Origin: Prostheceraeus crozeri
Taxonomy: Eukaryota; Platyhelminthes; Polycladida; Euryleptidae
DNA: 64,000 bases
Reading direction: 5' to 3'
Assembly: GCA_907163375.1 (NCBI GenBank)
Contig: CAJQUW010003214.1
Span: forward strand, 1 to 64,000
Translations under genes and position numbers: made by a program
In this document: positions 1 through 11,000 of the stretch, piece by piece
How the letters are laid out: every line of letters starts with the position of its first letter
How positions within the stretch are numbered: the first letter of the stretch is position 1
The notes under the pieces: model-generated
What the model was told of the DNA's origin: nothing
Seen by the model: the letters and a program-made list of their open reading frames with translations, nothing else
Databases searched by the model: none

Positions 1-434
1 GAAATTTCCGATGCTATCATCAGAGCTCCGGAGAGACAACCTACCTCTGTCAATCTCTCGTCTTAATGAAAATTTCTCTTTCGGTTGCCACCTTATATAG
101 TTTGTGGCAATCAGCTGATGACGTAATCTCAATCATCCAAAACTTTAAACGCTTCTATCTCCAATTCTAGAGTTCCGATTGAGCTGGAAATCACCCTACC
201 AATGTAGAATTTGACGCTGATTCCAAATCTGGTCTCAGATCTGCCATTGGAGCTGCCGCTTACCCGCTAGATCTCAAAACATCCCAAATTCGCCGTTAAC
301 TCTGTCATTTTTTCGCCAATTTCCAAAATCTGAACACGACAATCTGGTCGGCCGCCAAAGTCAACCTCGACGGTCGACCAAGACTATCTCTCCCGAGGGG
401 GCGCTGTGTTTATTGTGGAGGTTTGTTTAGTACT
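1..434 (-). mobile_element. Terminal repeat of a Polinton/Maverick cut by the window edge
   Basis: Read on the minus strand, this stretch matches the left terminal region of the 26.2 kb Polinton. It has the same outer end (AGTA, then CTCCACAATAAACACAGCG in both), the same inner blocks and the same end block containing a TATATAAG box. Compared with the other copy it is shorter, as if one internal sub-repeat block is absent. The terminus is at 434; only this end is in view, so the state of the element cannot be judged. It is a fossil end of a second family member, inferred from sequence sharing inside the window. Confidence 0.85.
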
Positions 435-459
435 AATTAGAACCCTGAAGATAACTCTG

Positions 460-651
460 CTCCTCTTTCCACAGGAGTGTTCAGTTTTAGAGAAAATGCC
501 TCGGCTCCAAATAAAGATGGAGCGAGAACGAAAGTTTGAATTGCGGAGGGAACTGAAGTTTCGATGAAGTCTTGGTGAAAAGGTCATCATCAGGAATGGC
601 AAAGTTGTTCAATCCTTGAATGATAGAAACCACCCGGAAAATTTTCACTGA
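460..651 (+). pseudogene. LINE ORF1 C-terminal remnant
   Basis: The translated remnant has a charged tail with the pattern FELRRELKFR, then GEKVIIRNGKVV, and a TGA stop at 649-651. The same tail (LTSELKARR, then GEDVVIHRGKVV) ends the ORF1 of the inverted LINE at 17.4-19.7 kb, which supports the assignment. One in-frame stop lies inside it. ORF1 proteins of this group are RNA-binding chaperones with a coiled coil; only the last 60 or so residues remain here. Confidence 0.6.
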
Positions 652-689
652 AGCTTTTATTAGATATAATCTGTCCCACTGTAATTCTG

Positions 690-3313
690 TTAAATGTGCG
701 TTCTTTGTTTCCCAAAATTGATGAACTAAAAGTTGCCCTTTCGCTCAAGTCTCCTGATTTCACTTGTATTACCGAAACCTGGTTGAATGAAACGGTGAAT
801 TCTTCCTTGATAGAAATTCCCGGGTATACAATCTGCAGAAATGATCGTTGCTTTCGCAGAGGTGGCGGAGTAGCTGTGTACCTAAAGTGTAATTTGTCTT
901 TCATCGATGTGACCTGCAAATACAAGCTTCCAGAAGATGTGGATTTTATAGCTATTGATATTATTTCTTTCAGTCTGCTATTGATTTGCCTCTATGTACC
1001 ACCAAGCCTTTCATCAGCTACGTGAGGTTGGTAACAGCATATTATATTTGATTGACGACTTCATTGTGAACAAGCCAAACTACCACCAAATGATTGCTGG
1101 AGATTTGAATTCATTTGATGTTTCGAAGCTGTGTGCAGATTTAGATCTTTATGATCTCATTACAAAGCCAACAAGACAGAATGCGATACTTGACCACATC
1201 TTAGTCTGTAAGAACTTGTCTGAAATCTACGACACAAATCAGGTCAGATATGATGCACCTCTTGGCAATTCAGATCATCTGATGTTGACGCGTTATCCAT
1301 CTAACAAAGCCTCTGGTATTGTAACTGATGGCATCAAATATCACAAGCTGTATGATTTTCGTGAATCAAATTTGGATGCTTTGTATTACCATGCAATTCA
1401 TTTTGACTGGATGGGACTTTTGATTGCTTATACCAACATTGACATGAAAGTACAGGCATTTCTTGACTGTTTGATGCTTTTCATTGAAACATTCATTCCC
1501 CATACTTATGTAGCGATTGGTCCGAATGACAAGGACTGGATTACGCCTCTGACAAAGCATCTCATCAATGAAAGATGGACCGCGTACCGAATGAAGAACT
1601 GGAACCGATACAATGAGTTGAAGGTCAAAGTTAAAAGAGAAATACAGACTGCTAAAGAACTCTGGGCAAACAGGATCATGAAAAGCTCCCCGCATGGACT
1701 CTGGAAAGTGTTGGCTAGTCACAGCAAATCTGGTAAAGGCATCAACTGGTAAACGCTTATTGCGGAGCATGGAAGTTTAGAGAATCTGCTTGATAGCATT
1801 GCGAATACAGTATCCAACAAATACATGTGTAAGCCTAGGCATGGTCAAGGACATGGCACTGATAATCGCGCTGCTCCATTCAACTTCAATGTTACGGGTA
1901 TCAACAACCACACTACTTGGTATTCCGAAATTAGTGGAACGGAAGTCATGCAGATGCTACGAAGATTACCCCTCACGAAATCATCAGGTGCGGACAAGGT
2001 ACCGACCAGAATCTACAAATTGCTAGCTGGAGTGATCTCGGAGCCCTTAGCTAATATCTTCAATTGCTCCCTTGCTGATATGACGTTTCCTTCGGCATGG
2101 AAAGTTGGAGTGATAGTGCCACTTCCGAAGAGTAGTCCACCGAACGTTGACAATCTCAGATTTATTTCCATCTTCCCTGTGCTATCAAAATTGTTTGAAC
2201 GCCTTTTTCTTAAACGCTTCCAAAGACTGTTCCTAAGTTACTACGGTCTAGAGCAACATGGGTCTAAAAAAGAAGCGTCCACCACTACAGCTCTTATTCG
2301 TTTAACTGACTCTATGTTCCGTGCATATGATGATAAACGGAATTTTGGCTGTGCCTTGTTGAATTTTGATTTGACGAAAGCTTTCGGTAATGTGAATCAT
2401 GACATTTTGCTTGAAAAACTTTGCAATTTGAGTTTTCCTCTTGAAATTGTACTCTGGTTGAAATCATACTTTGAAAACAGGAGCGCCATCATCAAAATAA
2501 GTGATTTGTATTCGCGAAGTGTGAGCATCTCTCGAGGACTGCCTCAAGGATCCGTGTTAGGTCCTATACTTTTTTGCGTGTATATCAGTGACCTTCATGC
2601 CACATGTCAAAGCAACGTTATGGTTAAGTACGCTGACGATATAAGTATTACCATCCCATTGACAAAAGATGATCGTGATGTTATCCGCTCAAGTATTGAG
2701 TGTGAAGTTAACAACGTCCAAGCCTCGTGTTCAAACAACTTTTTTGAATTTGAATACAAGTAAATCTAATGTAATGATTGTTTCTCGACATCCGACTGTT
2801 TTTGATGCCCCTATATCCGTCAACCATGTCAAGGTGGCAAAATGCCTTGGTGTCTACATCAATGAAAAATTGACTTGGAAGCATCATATCGCTCATCTTC
2901 GTACGAAATGTAGCAGACGTTTACACGTCATCCGTCGTATGAAGAAATTAATTTTGATACCGAAGCTGCATAATGTCTACCTCGCCATCATTCGCTCTGT
3001 CATGGATTATGCGGCTCCCGTGTTTGTCGGACTCTCCCAGAAGGATAATAAGATACTTCGCACAATCCAAAAGCGGGCGCACCGCATCATGTATAATGGT
3101 GTATCAGACTGTGAGAAATGTCCCAAAAAATTGGAAGACAGACGAGTTATGCTATCTTTGAAACTGCTTCAACAAATAGAATCTGATCCTAGCCACATTT
3201 TACATGAACACCTGCCAAATAAATCTGTTATGTCCAATCGATATTTGTATCCCCATGTTCGATCTGACAAATACGCGAGATCATTTTTTCCGTTCATTGT
3301 TCAAAAATTGTAA
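690..3313 (+). pseudogene. LINE ORF2: endonuclease plus reverse transcriptase
   Basis: Endonuclease motifs are visible: ITETWL near 765, GGGVAVY near 860 and GNSDH near 1265. RT motifs follow: the palm FDLTKAF near 2365, GLPQGSVLGP near 2535 and the catalytic YADD near 2625. A connector and C-terminal region with a thumb-like part (CLGVYINEKLTWKHH) ends at 3313. The reading frame shifts once around 1000-1025 and once around 2670-2760, and a TAA at 1750-1752 interrupts the frame shared by the two larger pieces. The protein is related to the diverged inverted copy at 17.4-18.5 kb, whose endonuclease aligns along its whole length. Confidence 0.85.
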
Positions 3314-3425
3314 TGTGTATGGTATATGTAGGATCTCGAGAGATCTGACTTTGGAATTTCTTTGACTTTTTATGTAACGATTGTCTTGATTTTCATTTAT
3401 TCAAATAAACGCTTTCTATTAATTG

Positions 3426-3811
3426 TCACGTTTAAATGATTTGGAAAGGATTTTAAAAGTTGCTTGTATTCATGTTAATTTCTTTTGTACACATGTCACA
3501 GTTTTCTTGAAAATGGCTATGGCACATGAACATGAATAGCCGAAATATATGGATAAAAAAATCAAAGAAGTTAAAAACTTCTATTTGGCTTTTCCAAATT
3601 TTATAAACATGACAATTGGCCAAGTCATTTTCTCTTACAAAGTACGTACTCCACTGTATGTCAGATCCATTACTCACTTCCAGCTCTGTATGCTTTCTGA
3701 GACATGGAAGAGGGAATAGGGCAACATTGCGTCCGTGATTTCAATATGCTCCAGAATCGGTATGGATCAAGTTGAGAATGTAATCAATTCCTTTTCAAAT
3801 TTGATTTTAAG
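3426..3811. other. Spacer upstream of the first visible LARGE-like exon; no gene seen
   Basis: About 390 bases between the LINE 3' end and the first exon. I looked for a further upstream exon of the glycosyltransferase and found no frame that fits the family. The last 25 bases are pyrimidine-rich and end in AAG, which suits a splice acceptor. Confidence 0.5.
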
Positions 3812-3895
3812 GTTATCATCATGGACACTGACGTGGTTTTCATTTCGAATATTTTGGAGCTATGGAAAACCTTTGATAAATTTAACGATAAGCAG
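3812..3895 (+). CDS. LARGE-like GT8 glycosyltransferase, exon with the DxD motif
   Basis: Translation gives 28 codons, including VIIMDTDVVFISNILELW. In LARGE xylosyl/glucuronyltransferases the equivalent stretch is the metal-binding DxD loop of the GT8 domain, which coordinates Mn and the UDP-sugar in the Golgi lumen. The exon is bounded by an AG acceptor at 3810-3811 and a GTAAGG donor at 3896. It joins in phase 0 to the next exon, whose translation continues the family pattern. The upstream (N-terminal) exons are not visible and probably lie to the left of the window. Identification is by recall of the LARGE sequence, not by a search. Confidence 0.8.
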
Positions 3896-3954
3896 GTAAG
3901 GATCTGAATGTTCAGCGACAATATGTTCTTTTATTTTGAATTGAATCATTTCAG
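3896..3954 (+). other. 59-bp intron of the LARGE-like gene
   Basis: GTAAGG donor, TTTCAG acceptor, in phase 0. Its small size contrasts with the following intron of about 16.3 kb. Confidence 0.75.
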
Positions 3955-4035
3955 ATGATCGGTTTAGTAAGCGAAACAAGCTTATGGTATCTCGGAGCTT
4001 ACAAGCAAGTATCTGGTATGCCGTGGCCAGCAATT
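3955..4035 (+). CDS. LARGE-like GT8 glycosyltransferase, middle exon
   Basis: The 27 codons include MIGLVSETSLWYLGAYKQ and end PWPAI. LARGE proteins have the same order (a GLV..., a WYLG, then PWPA just before GRGFNTGV). The donor is GTGAGC at 4036. Joining this exon in phase 0 to 20370 places PWPAI directly before GHGFNTGV, exactly as in the family. That makes the assignment of both exons to one gene strong. A stop occurs a few codons past the donor if the intron is read through, so splicing is needed. Confidence 0.8.
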
Positions 4036-4269
4036 GTGAGCAAAACATAGATACTTTTGATTTATCTAAGCATTTATTTTCCAATATCGCTGTTTTAACC
4101 TATCCGCATCGAGCTCTGAAGCTCTACGAGATCCCGAGAGAGAGGGGAGAAATTGAACTCTCCTTCGATACTAATAATTATTCCGAATTTCATGAAATGT
4201 GCAATGCAACATCATTAATGGTGGTATTCACTCGCTCCAACTCACTCATCTTCGTAATATAAATCGCAA

Positions 4270-4945
4270 TTGAAAATTATGGATCACCATTTTTAACAGA
4301 CATATTTGAAATTTTGACGAATTTCATTTTTTATTGTTGGCAAAAAAAATAATTGCTTTACGATGTCAGACGGTTTCAATGTATTTAAAAGGTATTCATG
4401 AGTACAAACCAAGTTGGGTAAAATCTTGGGTTTGAAAGGCCCATCCATGATCTTTGGTAAAGTCTTAGGTAGGTTCCCAAGAGCCAAGATCAAATACCCA
4501 CGATCGAAAAATCAGAACCTAAGATTATGAGGTTATTGCTATATTTTATCCTTTTTGGTAGCCCATCATTGGTTTTACCATCATATAAAGTGATCAACAG
4601 AGTTGTTAAAATATGTTTTTCAGTCTTTTTGAAATTGAATATCGTATTTTTTGGAGAAGTTATTCTCTACGTGTTTTAAGTCCTTTTACATGCGTTATCC
4701 AAGTATTTCTAGAAGCTCAGGGCGTATAATTATAGGCATGCTGGTCTATTTATTTCTGATAAAAGTCTATTTAAAATTCTGTAAACTTCATTTATTCACA
4801 ACCCATCACATTTAACATTAATTTAATTATTTTGTTATTCTATATAATTTATCATACTAGTGTTGTATTTTGATGATCCAGAGAAATCAACTTAACAATG
4901 ATGTCAGATCTATGACTGGAATATACAAAAATGAACAAATTTATA
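4270..4945. other. Intron stretch without recognised features
   Basis: AT-rich sequence. I see no coding frame, tandem array or terminal repeat that I can support. Confidence 0.5.
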
Positions 4946-4946
4946 A

Positions 4947-4972
4947 TAATAATAATAATAATAAGACTTTAT
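4947..4972. repeat. (AAT)n microsatellite at a LINE 3' end
   Basis: About eight AAT/ATA units. On the minus strand it is the ATT-type tail directly after the 3' UTR of the inverted LINE, as known for L2/CR1-group elements that end in short tandem repeats. Confidence 0.85.
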
Positions 4973-5011
4973 TCGCGAATACAACGAGCGGTATATGGCA
5001 TGGTTCACAAA

Positions 5012-6157
5012 TCATGAAAATTTCGAATACTTAATGAATGAATTGTTGTAAACAGACGATCTCCGTTGAAAGCATAACAATTTTCTCCGAGATCTGATTT
5101 GGGAATCAGTGGATCTGACAATAAAAAATTCAGATAAAGGATGGCATGCAGAAAACCTAGAAACTTTACGAATCAGTCGTATACAGATGTTATTAAGCAT
5201 TTGATGAAAATCACATTTAAAATTGACATTGGCCCAACGACGAGCAACGCGATCAAGTCGTTCAAGTTTTTTCACATGGGACTTCTTTAGGTCGCAAATA
5301 ACGGGCCAGCAGAAAGAAATATGGGTAAAAACAAGACCAACGTAGGCCTGCCAAACAATATCGCCTTGCCGACAGTTATACCGAATCCGTCTAACTAATG
5401 ATAGGGACCGGCAACATTTTTTGTACAGGAAATTAAATTGATCGTCCCATATGTTATCGGAGGAGAAAAACATTCCCAAAATTTTGAGAGAAGGAACATC
5501 TTCAATGACAGTGCCATTCACATGAATATGAGTGGGAGAGGAAGAGGTCGGTTTGCCTGAAATAGTGAGACTCTTGGTTTTTGCTTCATTGATGCAGAGT
5601 TTCTTATTCTGAGCCCACTCGACAAAAATATCAATGTCATCTTGTTCTGACAGGTGAACGAGATATATCAGCCGCGTAAGCTATGATTTTGGTATTTGTC
5701 AGATGAGGAAGATCATTAATGTACATGACAAACAACAGAGGCCCCAAGATAGACCCTTGAGGAACTCCGCTGGAAACAGCTTTCCACGAAGCTTGTGCAC
5801 CATTGGTAGCGACCCTCTGAAAACGATCTTTCAAAAAGGACTGAATCAAAGAAACAATATAAGGATTGCATTGAAAAACAGTCACAAGGGTGTTCAGAAC
5901 AGATAGGTGACTTAACGAATCGTAGTCTCGGGAATTAGGGGGATGTGGGTAGGAGTAGAAGGACCATCCTCAAGAAAGAAGTCGACGTCAGGATCAGAGA
6001 AGAAGGATTGAAAATCTTCATTGAGTGTGACGGCCTTGTTATAGTCGATGTTAGAAGATCCATGCCGGTTCTTAATCTGCGCATTAATAACTTTCCAGCT
6101 ATCAGCAGGGGAAGAGGACTTCATTCTACGGAACTGATTCATTTTGGATTTTTTCAC
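5012..6157 (-). pseudogene. LINE ORF2 linker and deleted reverse transcriptase
   Basis: The linker (6157-5912) is followed in another frame by the RT middle (GVPQGSILGPLLFVMYINDL) at 5885-5637, then by the C-terminal part in the first frame (LKILGMFFSSDN). The usual RPIS and F.KAFD motifs before GVPQGS are missing, so roughly 100 or more codons have been lost near 5900. The catalytic box reads YAAD instead of YADD. Reverse transcriptase activity is therefore not expected. Confidence 0.8.
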
Positions 6158-6232
6158 TTCTGAAAGAAATTTTTCTCTAAGACACAGGTACTTGGGATAA
6201 TTGCCACGGGAGAGAGCCCTATCTCTAGCATC

Positions 6233-7390
6233 TTAAATGGCTTTAAGAGATGGAGTAAGAAAGGACGGATCAGAACTTCTCATCCTGACTGTTTTTTCCG
6301 GAAAGAAGAAGTGATAGAATTGTAGAAGAAGAAACTGTAAAGCGTAAATAGCTTCATTGATATCATCAAAATCAAGACAACAGGCGTTCCAATCAATTGA
6401 CTGAAGGACACTATAGCACTGAGCAAAGGAGGCGGGAGAGAAAGACCTAACTTTGACCTTAGTGACAGTAACAGGTTTGTTAGCGACAGTTTTCACAAGG
6501 ATACCTTTATGATCAGATCTACCAATGCGGGAGAGGAGGACATGATGTTCAAATCTGAGGGGCTGGCTTGAGGCAAAAATATCCAAAACATTTTTTCCTC
6601 TAGTAGGAAATTGGACAAGTTGTTTCATGTTGTTCAAAACAAAAAAGTCAAACAATTTATGACGCAGGTCATTCACATCTCCTGTTAAGATAACATGTTT
6701 GGACGAACGGTTGTCTGTCAGCGATTGAAGAGAGTCTATCACTATATCATGAGAATTGACATTTCCCCAGTATGGATGATACAAGACACAAACATGGACG
6801 TCAAATTCGTACAAGTATAAGCACAAAATACTCGACTTCAGACCATCAACACTGCTAGTAGGACTTCCAATACGAGGAAAATGACATTTGCAGTAGATGG
6901 CTACACCACCACCGTGGCAGTCACGGTCAGATCTCACCAGATGATAATTGGGGATGGAGATTGATTCACTGTCAATACTGCTGTCGAGCCATGTTTCGGT
7001 AATGCAGATAACGTCGGGAGTGAACTTGGAAGCTCGAAGTCTCAGTTCATCAATTTTGTTGAATATGGACCTGGCGTTAAATAACATAACGGAGGGTGTG
7101 GGCTTAGTCAGCAGTTTTGGCTTTCGAGATGACACATCCTCATGTAGATCGTCACATTTCTTGGGATTTGACTTCGGAGTTCTGATAAGAATCCTATGAT
7201 AGAACAAGGCTCTTCTTTGTACACGGGGAATGGGATAGTCACGCCGAAGGCTGAGGATTTGGGAACGTGAATAGTGCAGACGAGGTGATGAAGTCATTGT
7301 GATGTAATCACACGGGAAGCAGGAAAGTAGAGTCGAGGACAAGGAAAGCGTAGGCCTATAGGAGAGGCAGGGGCGACGTAGATTGCGCAA
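6233..7390 (-). pseudogene. LINE ORF2 endonuclease part
   Basis: The 385-codon frame has about 100 residues of basic leader. The endonuclease follows: NARSIFNKIDEL, CITETWLDSS, GGGVAIY, LTGDVNDLRHK and a terminal GRSDH. These match the asparagine, glutamate, aspartate and histidine positions of the APE-type nuclease family that nicks target DNA to prime reverse transcription. The family usually shows GDFN; here GDVN is seen. The frame stops at 6233-6235 and continues in the same frame at 6157, so one stop separates the endonuclease from the linker. Confidence 0.8.
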
Positions 7391-7571
7391 TCAGATGTGG
7401 TCGCAGAAGACAGGTGGGATATCCCCGCATTGCTGAGTAATGACCAGCAATGTATGTGCACAATATTGCATTCATCATACTAAATTGTGGTTTAATTCCA
7501 ACACGAAATTCTCAGTAAAATATCATAGCTCATTAATTGGAAATTCGGTTTCGTTGTGGGCCTACTACCCA

Positions 7572-7690
7572 AGACATTGCTGGTGAGTGCCGTTTCCAGA
7601 ACCAGAATTTCATGGCTAGCAGACAGTCGAAAATATTTTTAAATATCTACTAACCATGAAATTCGGGAAACGACACAGCAATGCTTCCAA
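7572..7690. repeat. Small imperfect foldback element
   Basis: Two arms of about 40 bp in inverted orientation: ATTGCTG...CGTTTCC...GAATTTCATGG on the left and its near-complement on the right, with about 30 bp between them. It resembles a miniature inverted-repeat element. Target duplications were not resolved. Confidence 0.5.
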
Positions 7691-7795
7691 TGGTGGAGAA
7701 GAGGGTCTACCTTAGAGCTTGCATTCAACATCAAACGTTAATCACATACAAGTCTTCAGCGACATATAGGTAACCAATCATCAATTCTTCCAAAG

Positions 7796-7800
7796 GTTTA
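7796..7800. repeat. Target-site duplication GTTTA (left)
   Basis: The five bases before the 5' LTR are repeated directly after the 3' LTR at 11982-11986, as expected for integrase-mediated insertion. Confidence 0.9.
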
Positions 7801-8039
7801 TGTGAGCGTGTTGTATTTCTAATTCTCTGTTGTTCACTGTCTTAGGACATAGCAATCCGACTCTCGACCGCATGCCTGACATCCTATTATCAAGTGTTCT
7901 GGTGACGTTTCATGATAATAACATTTCATTATTGTGCATGTTTCGTGAGTTGTTTTATGCCATTGTTATACAGGTATAAATATCCACGTCTGCAAATAAA
8001 GTGCATCTTTGCTATTTGGAATTCGCGTTTTTACTTACA
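7801..8039 (+). repeat. 5' LTR
   Basis: 239 bp starting TGTGAG and ending TTACA. It contains a TATAAATA box at 7975-7982 and an AATAAA signal at 7995-8000, so U3, R and U5 functions can be placed. No difference from the 3' LTR was seen. Confidence 0.93.
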
Positions 8040-8068
8040 AGCTATCACGGCCGTTTGTCTTGCTGAAC

Positions 8069-11000
8069 ATGAGCGGCTCGTTAAAGTTGGTCGATATCGT
8101 GAAGAGATTCAAGGGTGAGCGTGATGAAAATATTGATCAATGGTTCAGACGATACGAGACAGCGGTGTCTATAGTAACCGCCCCAAAGGATTTAGAGGCT
8201 GAGATGGCTCGAATGATGCCTCTATTTTTGGATGGTCCTGCTTTCGCGACCTGGGATCAATTGGAGCCAACAGATAAAAATGACTTTAAAGTTGTGATGA
8301 AGGCTTTGAAGAGAGTTTATGGACTTAACAAGGCAAGTGCCTGGCTAAAACTCAAATCCCTCCGTTTGTGGCCTGGCGAACAGATCGACATCATCGCAGA
8401 TGATGCAAAGACATTGTTGAAGGTTATCACTGGCAAAGATCCTGATGAGGAGCTGGTATCGTTAGCTGTGATCGATGCGTTACCAGCTGATGTAAAGGAG
8501 AAGGTGTATATCCAAGACGGCGAAGATATGAAGCTCCAAGATGTTCTGTCTACGGCGAAGGCGCTTTTGGCAACTCGAGATGCCTTACCCACCGCAGTCG
8601 CTGCGACGATGGGTCCGCAAAACAGCCAAATGAAAGTCTCCAAGCAAATGGTTCGCTGTCAAGGCTGTCGCCGCTTTGGCCATGAGAAGGCCAGCTGTAT
8701 TATCACCTGTTTCTTTTGTAACGAGAAAGGGCATATTCAGCGATTTTGCCCACACCGTCAACAACAGGCAAGTGCGAGCATGGCTGCGGCGACGGAAATC
8801 ACCGGTGCACAAATCTCACGTCCAATGAATGTCAATGGGCAAAGGATGAACGCGCTGATCGACACTGGATCTGTGACTTCTGTCATTGGTGAGCATGTGG
8901 TTGGGAATGAGAGTCGGTCTAGGTCCTACATTAGTCTTCAATCTTTTGGTAGGCATAATGTATGTGCGTATACGTATGTTGTTTTGAGTAGTGTGATAAC
9001 TGATAATAATGAAGAGCTGGGACCCATTAATGCATATGTAGTCTTAGAAACTGATCTACCTACTGGTATTGATATCATTTTGGGTTCGAATGTATTTGAG
9101 AGAACGGGTTTAATATTACATCCACGCGTACGTCCAGGTACTGAGCTAAAAGTAGATTTTCCCTATAGTAAAGGGCCTGTAGTTTCGGTATTGCATAGTG
9201 ATGATATTCATGATAAGGATTTTGTTGCTACTTTTAATGGAAGTAGGTGGTGCGTAAGGTGGAATTGGAGACAAAATTTAGAACCAGGATCCGATTGTAA
9301 GATACCGTATAATATTATCGATGAGCAGGATAAATCACCGTGTGATGCTGAAATAAATGACTGGATTAATGAGGGCATATTAGTAAGGCATGACGTAAGT
9401 TTCCATGGGAAAATAAAAAGGTACTTACCGATTATTGCTGTGCGTCAGCAGAAGGGCGATACCGTTAAAGTTCGCCCTGTCTTGGACTATAGAAGTTTAA
9501 ACGAATCCATTGAGTCTCATACTGCTGAAGCTACTCCTACTTGTGCTGACACGTTGCGTCAGTGGCGGCAACTGGGGCCTAAGTGTTCTATTATTGATTT
9601 GAAGCGTGCCTATCTACAGGTAGAAATTGATCCGAGTTTATGGGCATACCAAGCTGTTAGGTGGAAAGGAAGTGACTTTCTGTTGACGAGGCTTGGTTTC
9701 GGCTTGGCCTCAGCCCCAAAAATAATGACAGCTATAGTTACACGAGTATTGCAGGGTGACCAGAAAATCAAGGAAGGTACTTCTAGTTACATTGACGATA
9801 TATATGTCTCTGAATCGGTTGTCTCATGCGAAAAGGTCAGGTCCCATCTGAATAATTGGGGCCTTATAACAAAAGAGTCACAAAAAGTTGGTAAAGGAGA
9901 CGTTAGATTACTGGGACTATGTGTGGACTCAGGGTTGAGATGGCGCAGAGACGGTTCTCTGCCCTTAATAGCTAACATTCTTACGCGGCGTGAAGCACAT
10001 AAGTACATAGGAGAATGTTTAGGACATTACCCCGTGGCGGGATGGCTTCGAGTCGCCTGCGCGTTTGTACAGCGGTGCACTGCCGAAGATCATACTAGGT
10101 GGGATGACCCAGTTTCGGAAAAAATAATGAGTTTGATTCGAGAAATAGATGTTCGACTGAAAGTGTCTGACCCTGTCGGAGGCATGTGGGAGGTTGATCC
10201 TAAAGCTCCAATCACGGTCTGGACTGACTCCAGTTCTCTAGCCTACGGGGTTTATTTAGAGGTTGAAGGTCAGGTGGTCGAGGATGCGGCTTGGCTGCGC
10301 CCGAAGGATGATGCTACGCATATAAACCGGTCTGAATTAGACGCAGCTATCAAAGGCCTGAATCTTGCCTTAAAATGGGGTAAGAGGGACATTACGATCA
10401 AAACTGACTCCATCTCAGTTTATAGATGGTTGCAATCTGTTATTCATAAGACAAGAAATGTTAAGACTCGTGCACTCGCAGAAGTTTTGATTAAGCGTAG
10501 ACTTAATATTATTTCAGACATTATCCGTGAGGAACAGTTGGCAGTACAGGTCGTTTGGATTGAGTCAAGTTTAAACAAAGCAGATTCATTGACTAGAGTG
10601 CCTAATTCATGGGTCAGGGAGAAACTAGATAGCGTTGATTACGCTGACATCAAGTTTGTTCATGAAATCAACCATTTTGGCACGAATCGAACATATGAAT
10701 TATGTAAAGAGCGGTATAAAAATAAATCCGTTTCAAAATCTGATATTAAGGCCGTCATTGGCGATTGTGCAACTTGTACCCGCATAGACCCTTCGAATCG
10801 CTTTAGTTGGGACAAAGGATCGATATCCGCGAATAATGTTTGGGAAGTTTTAGGCACTGATGTAACTCATGTAGACGGTAGACCTTATTTATCCGTTATC
10901 GATACTGCTTCCAGATTTACAATCTGGCGTAGCTTAAGAAATGAATCCTCCACTGAGATAGCTTTCAACATTGAACAGATCTTCGCAGAATTTGGTCCCC

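Larger units (their letters stand above)
437..3425 (+). mobile_element. CR1-like non-LTR retrotransposon (LINE), 5' truncated
   Basis: A LINE fragment of about 3 kb reads left to right: the end of ORF1, then an apurinic-type endonuclease, a reverse transcriptase and a short 3' UTR with an AATAAA-like signal near 3403. It begins immediately after the Polinton terminus at 434, so either the Polinton inserted into ORF1 of this LINE or the LINE was truncated there. The endonuclease and RT motifs fit the CR1/L2/Daphne group of the Jockey superfamily. It is probably inactive: ORF2 changes frame twice and has an in-frame stop. Confidence 0.85.
4973..7400 (-). mobile_element. Inverted LINE (CR1/L2-like) with internal deletion
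   Basis: On the minus strand the order is an N-terminal basic region, endonuclease, a linker, part of the RT, the RT C-terminal region, an AATAAA signal near 4968 and the microsatellite tail. Endonuclease and RT motifs place it near the CR1/L2 group. It differs clearly in sequence from the LINEs at 0.4 kb and 17.4 kb, so it is a separate family. The copy is old or damaged: one in-frame stop follows the endonuclease, and the fingers and first palm motifs of the RT are deleted. Confidence 0.85.

Noticed and set aside
590-925. Long minus-strand frame opposite the LINE ORF2 start
   Set aside because: Antisense shadow of LINE coding sequence; no family pattern.
3984-4262. 92-codon plus-strand frame past the LARGE-like middle exon
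   Set aside because: It runs in another frame through exon and intron; the spliced exon explains the conserved part.
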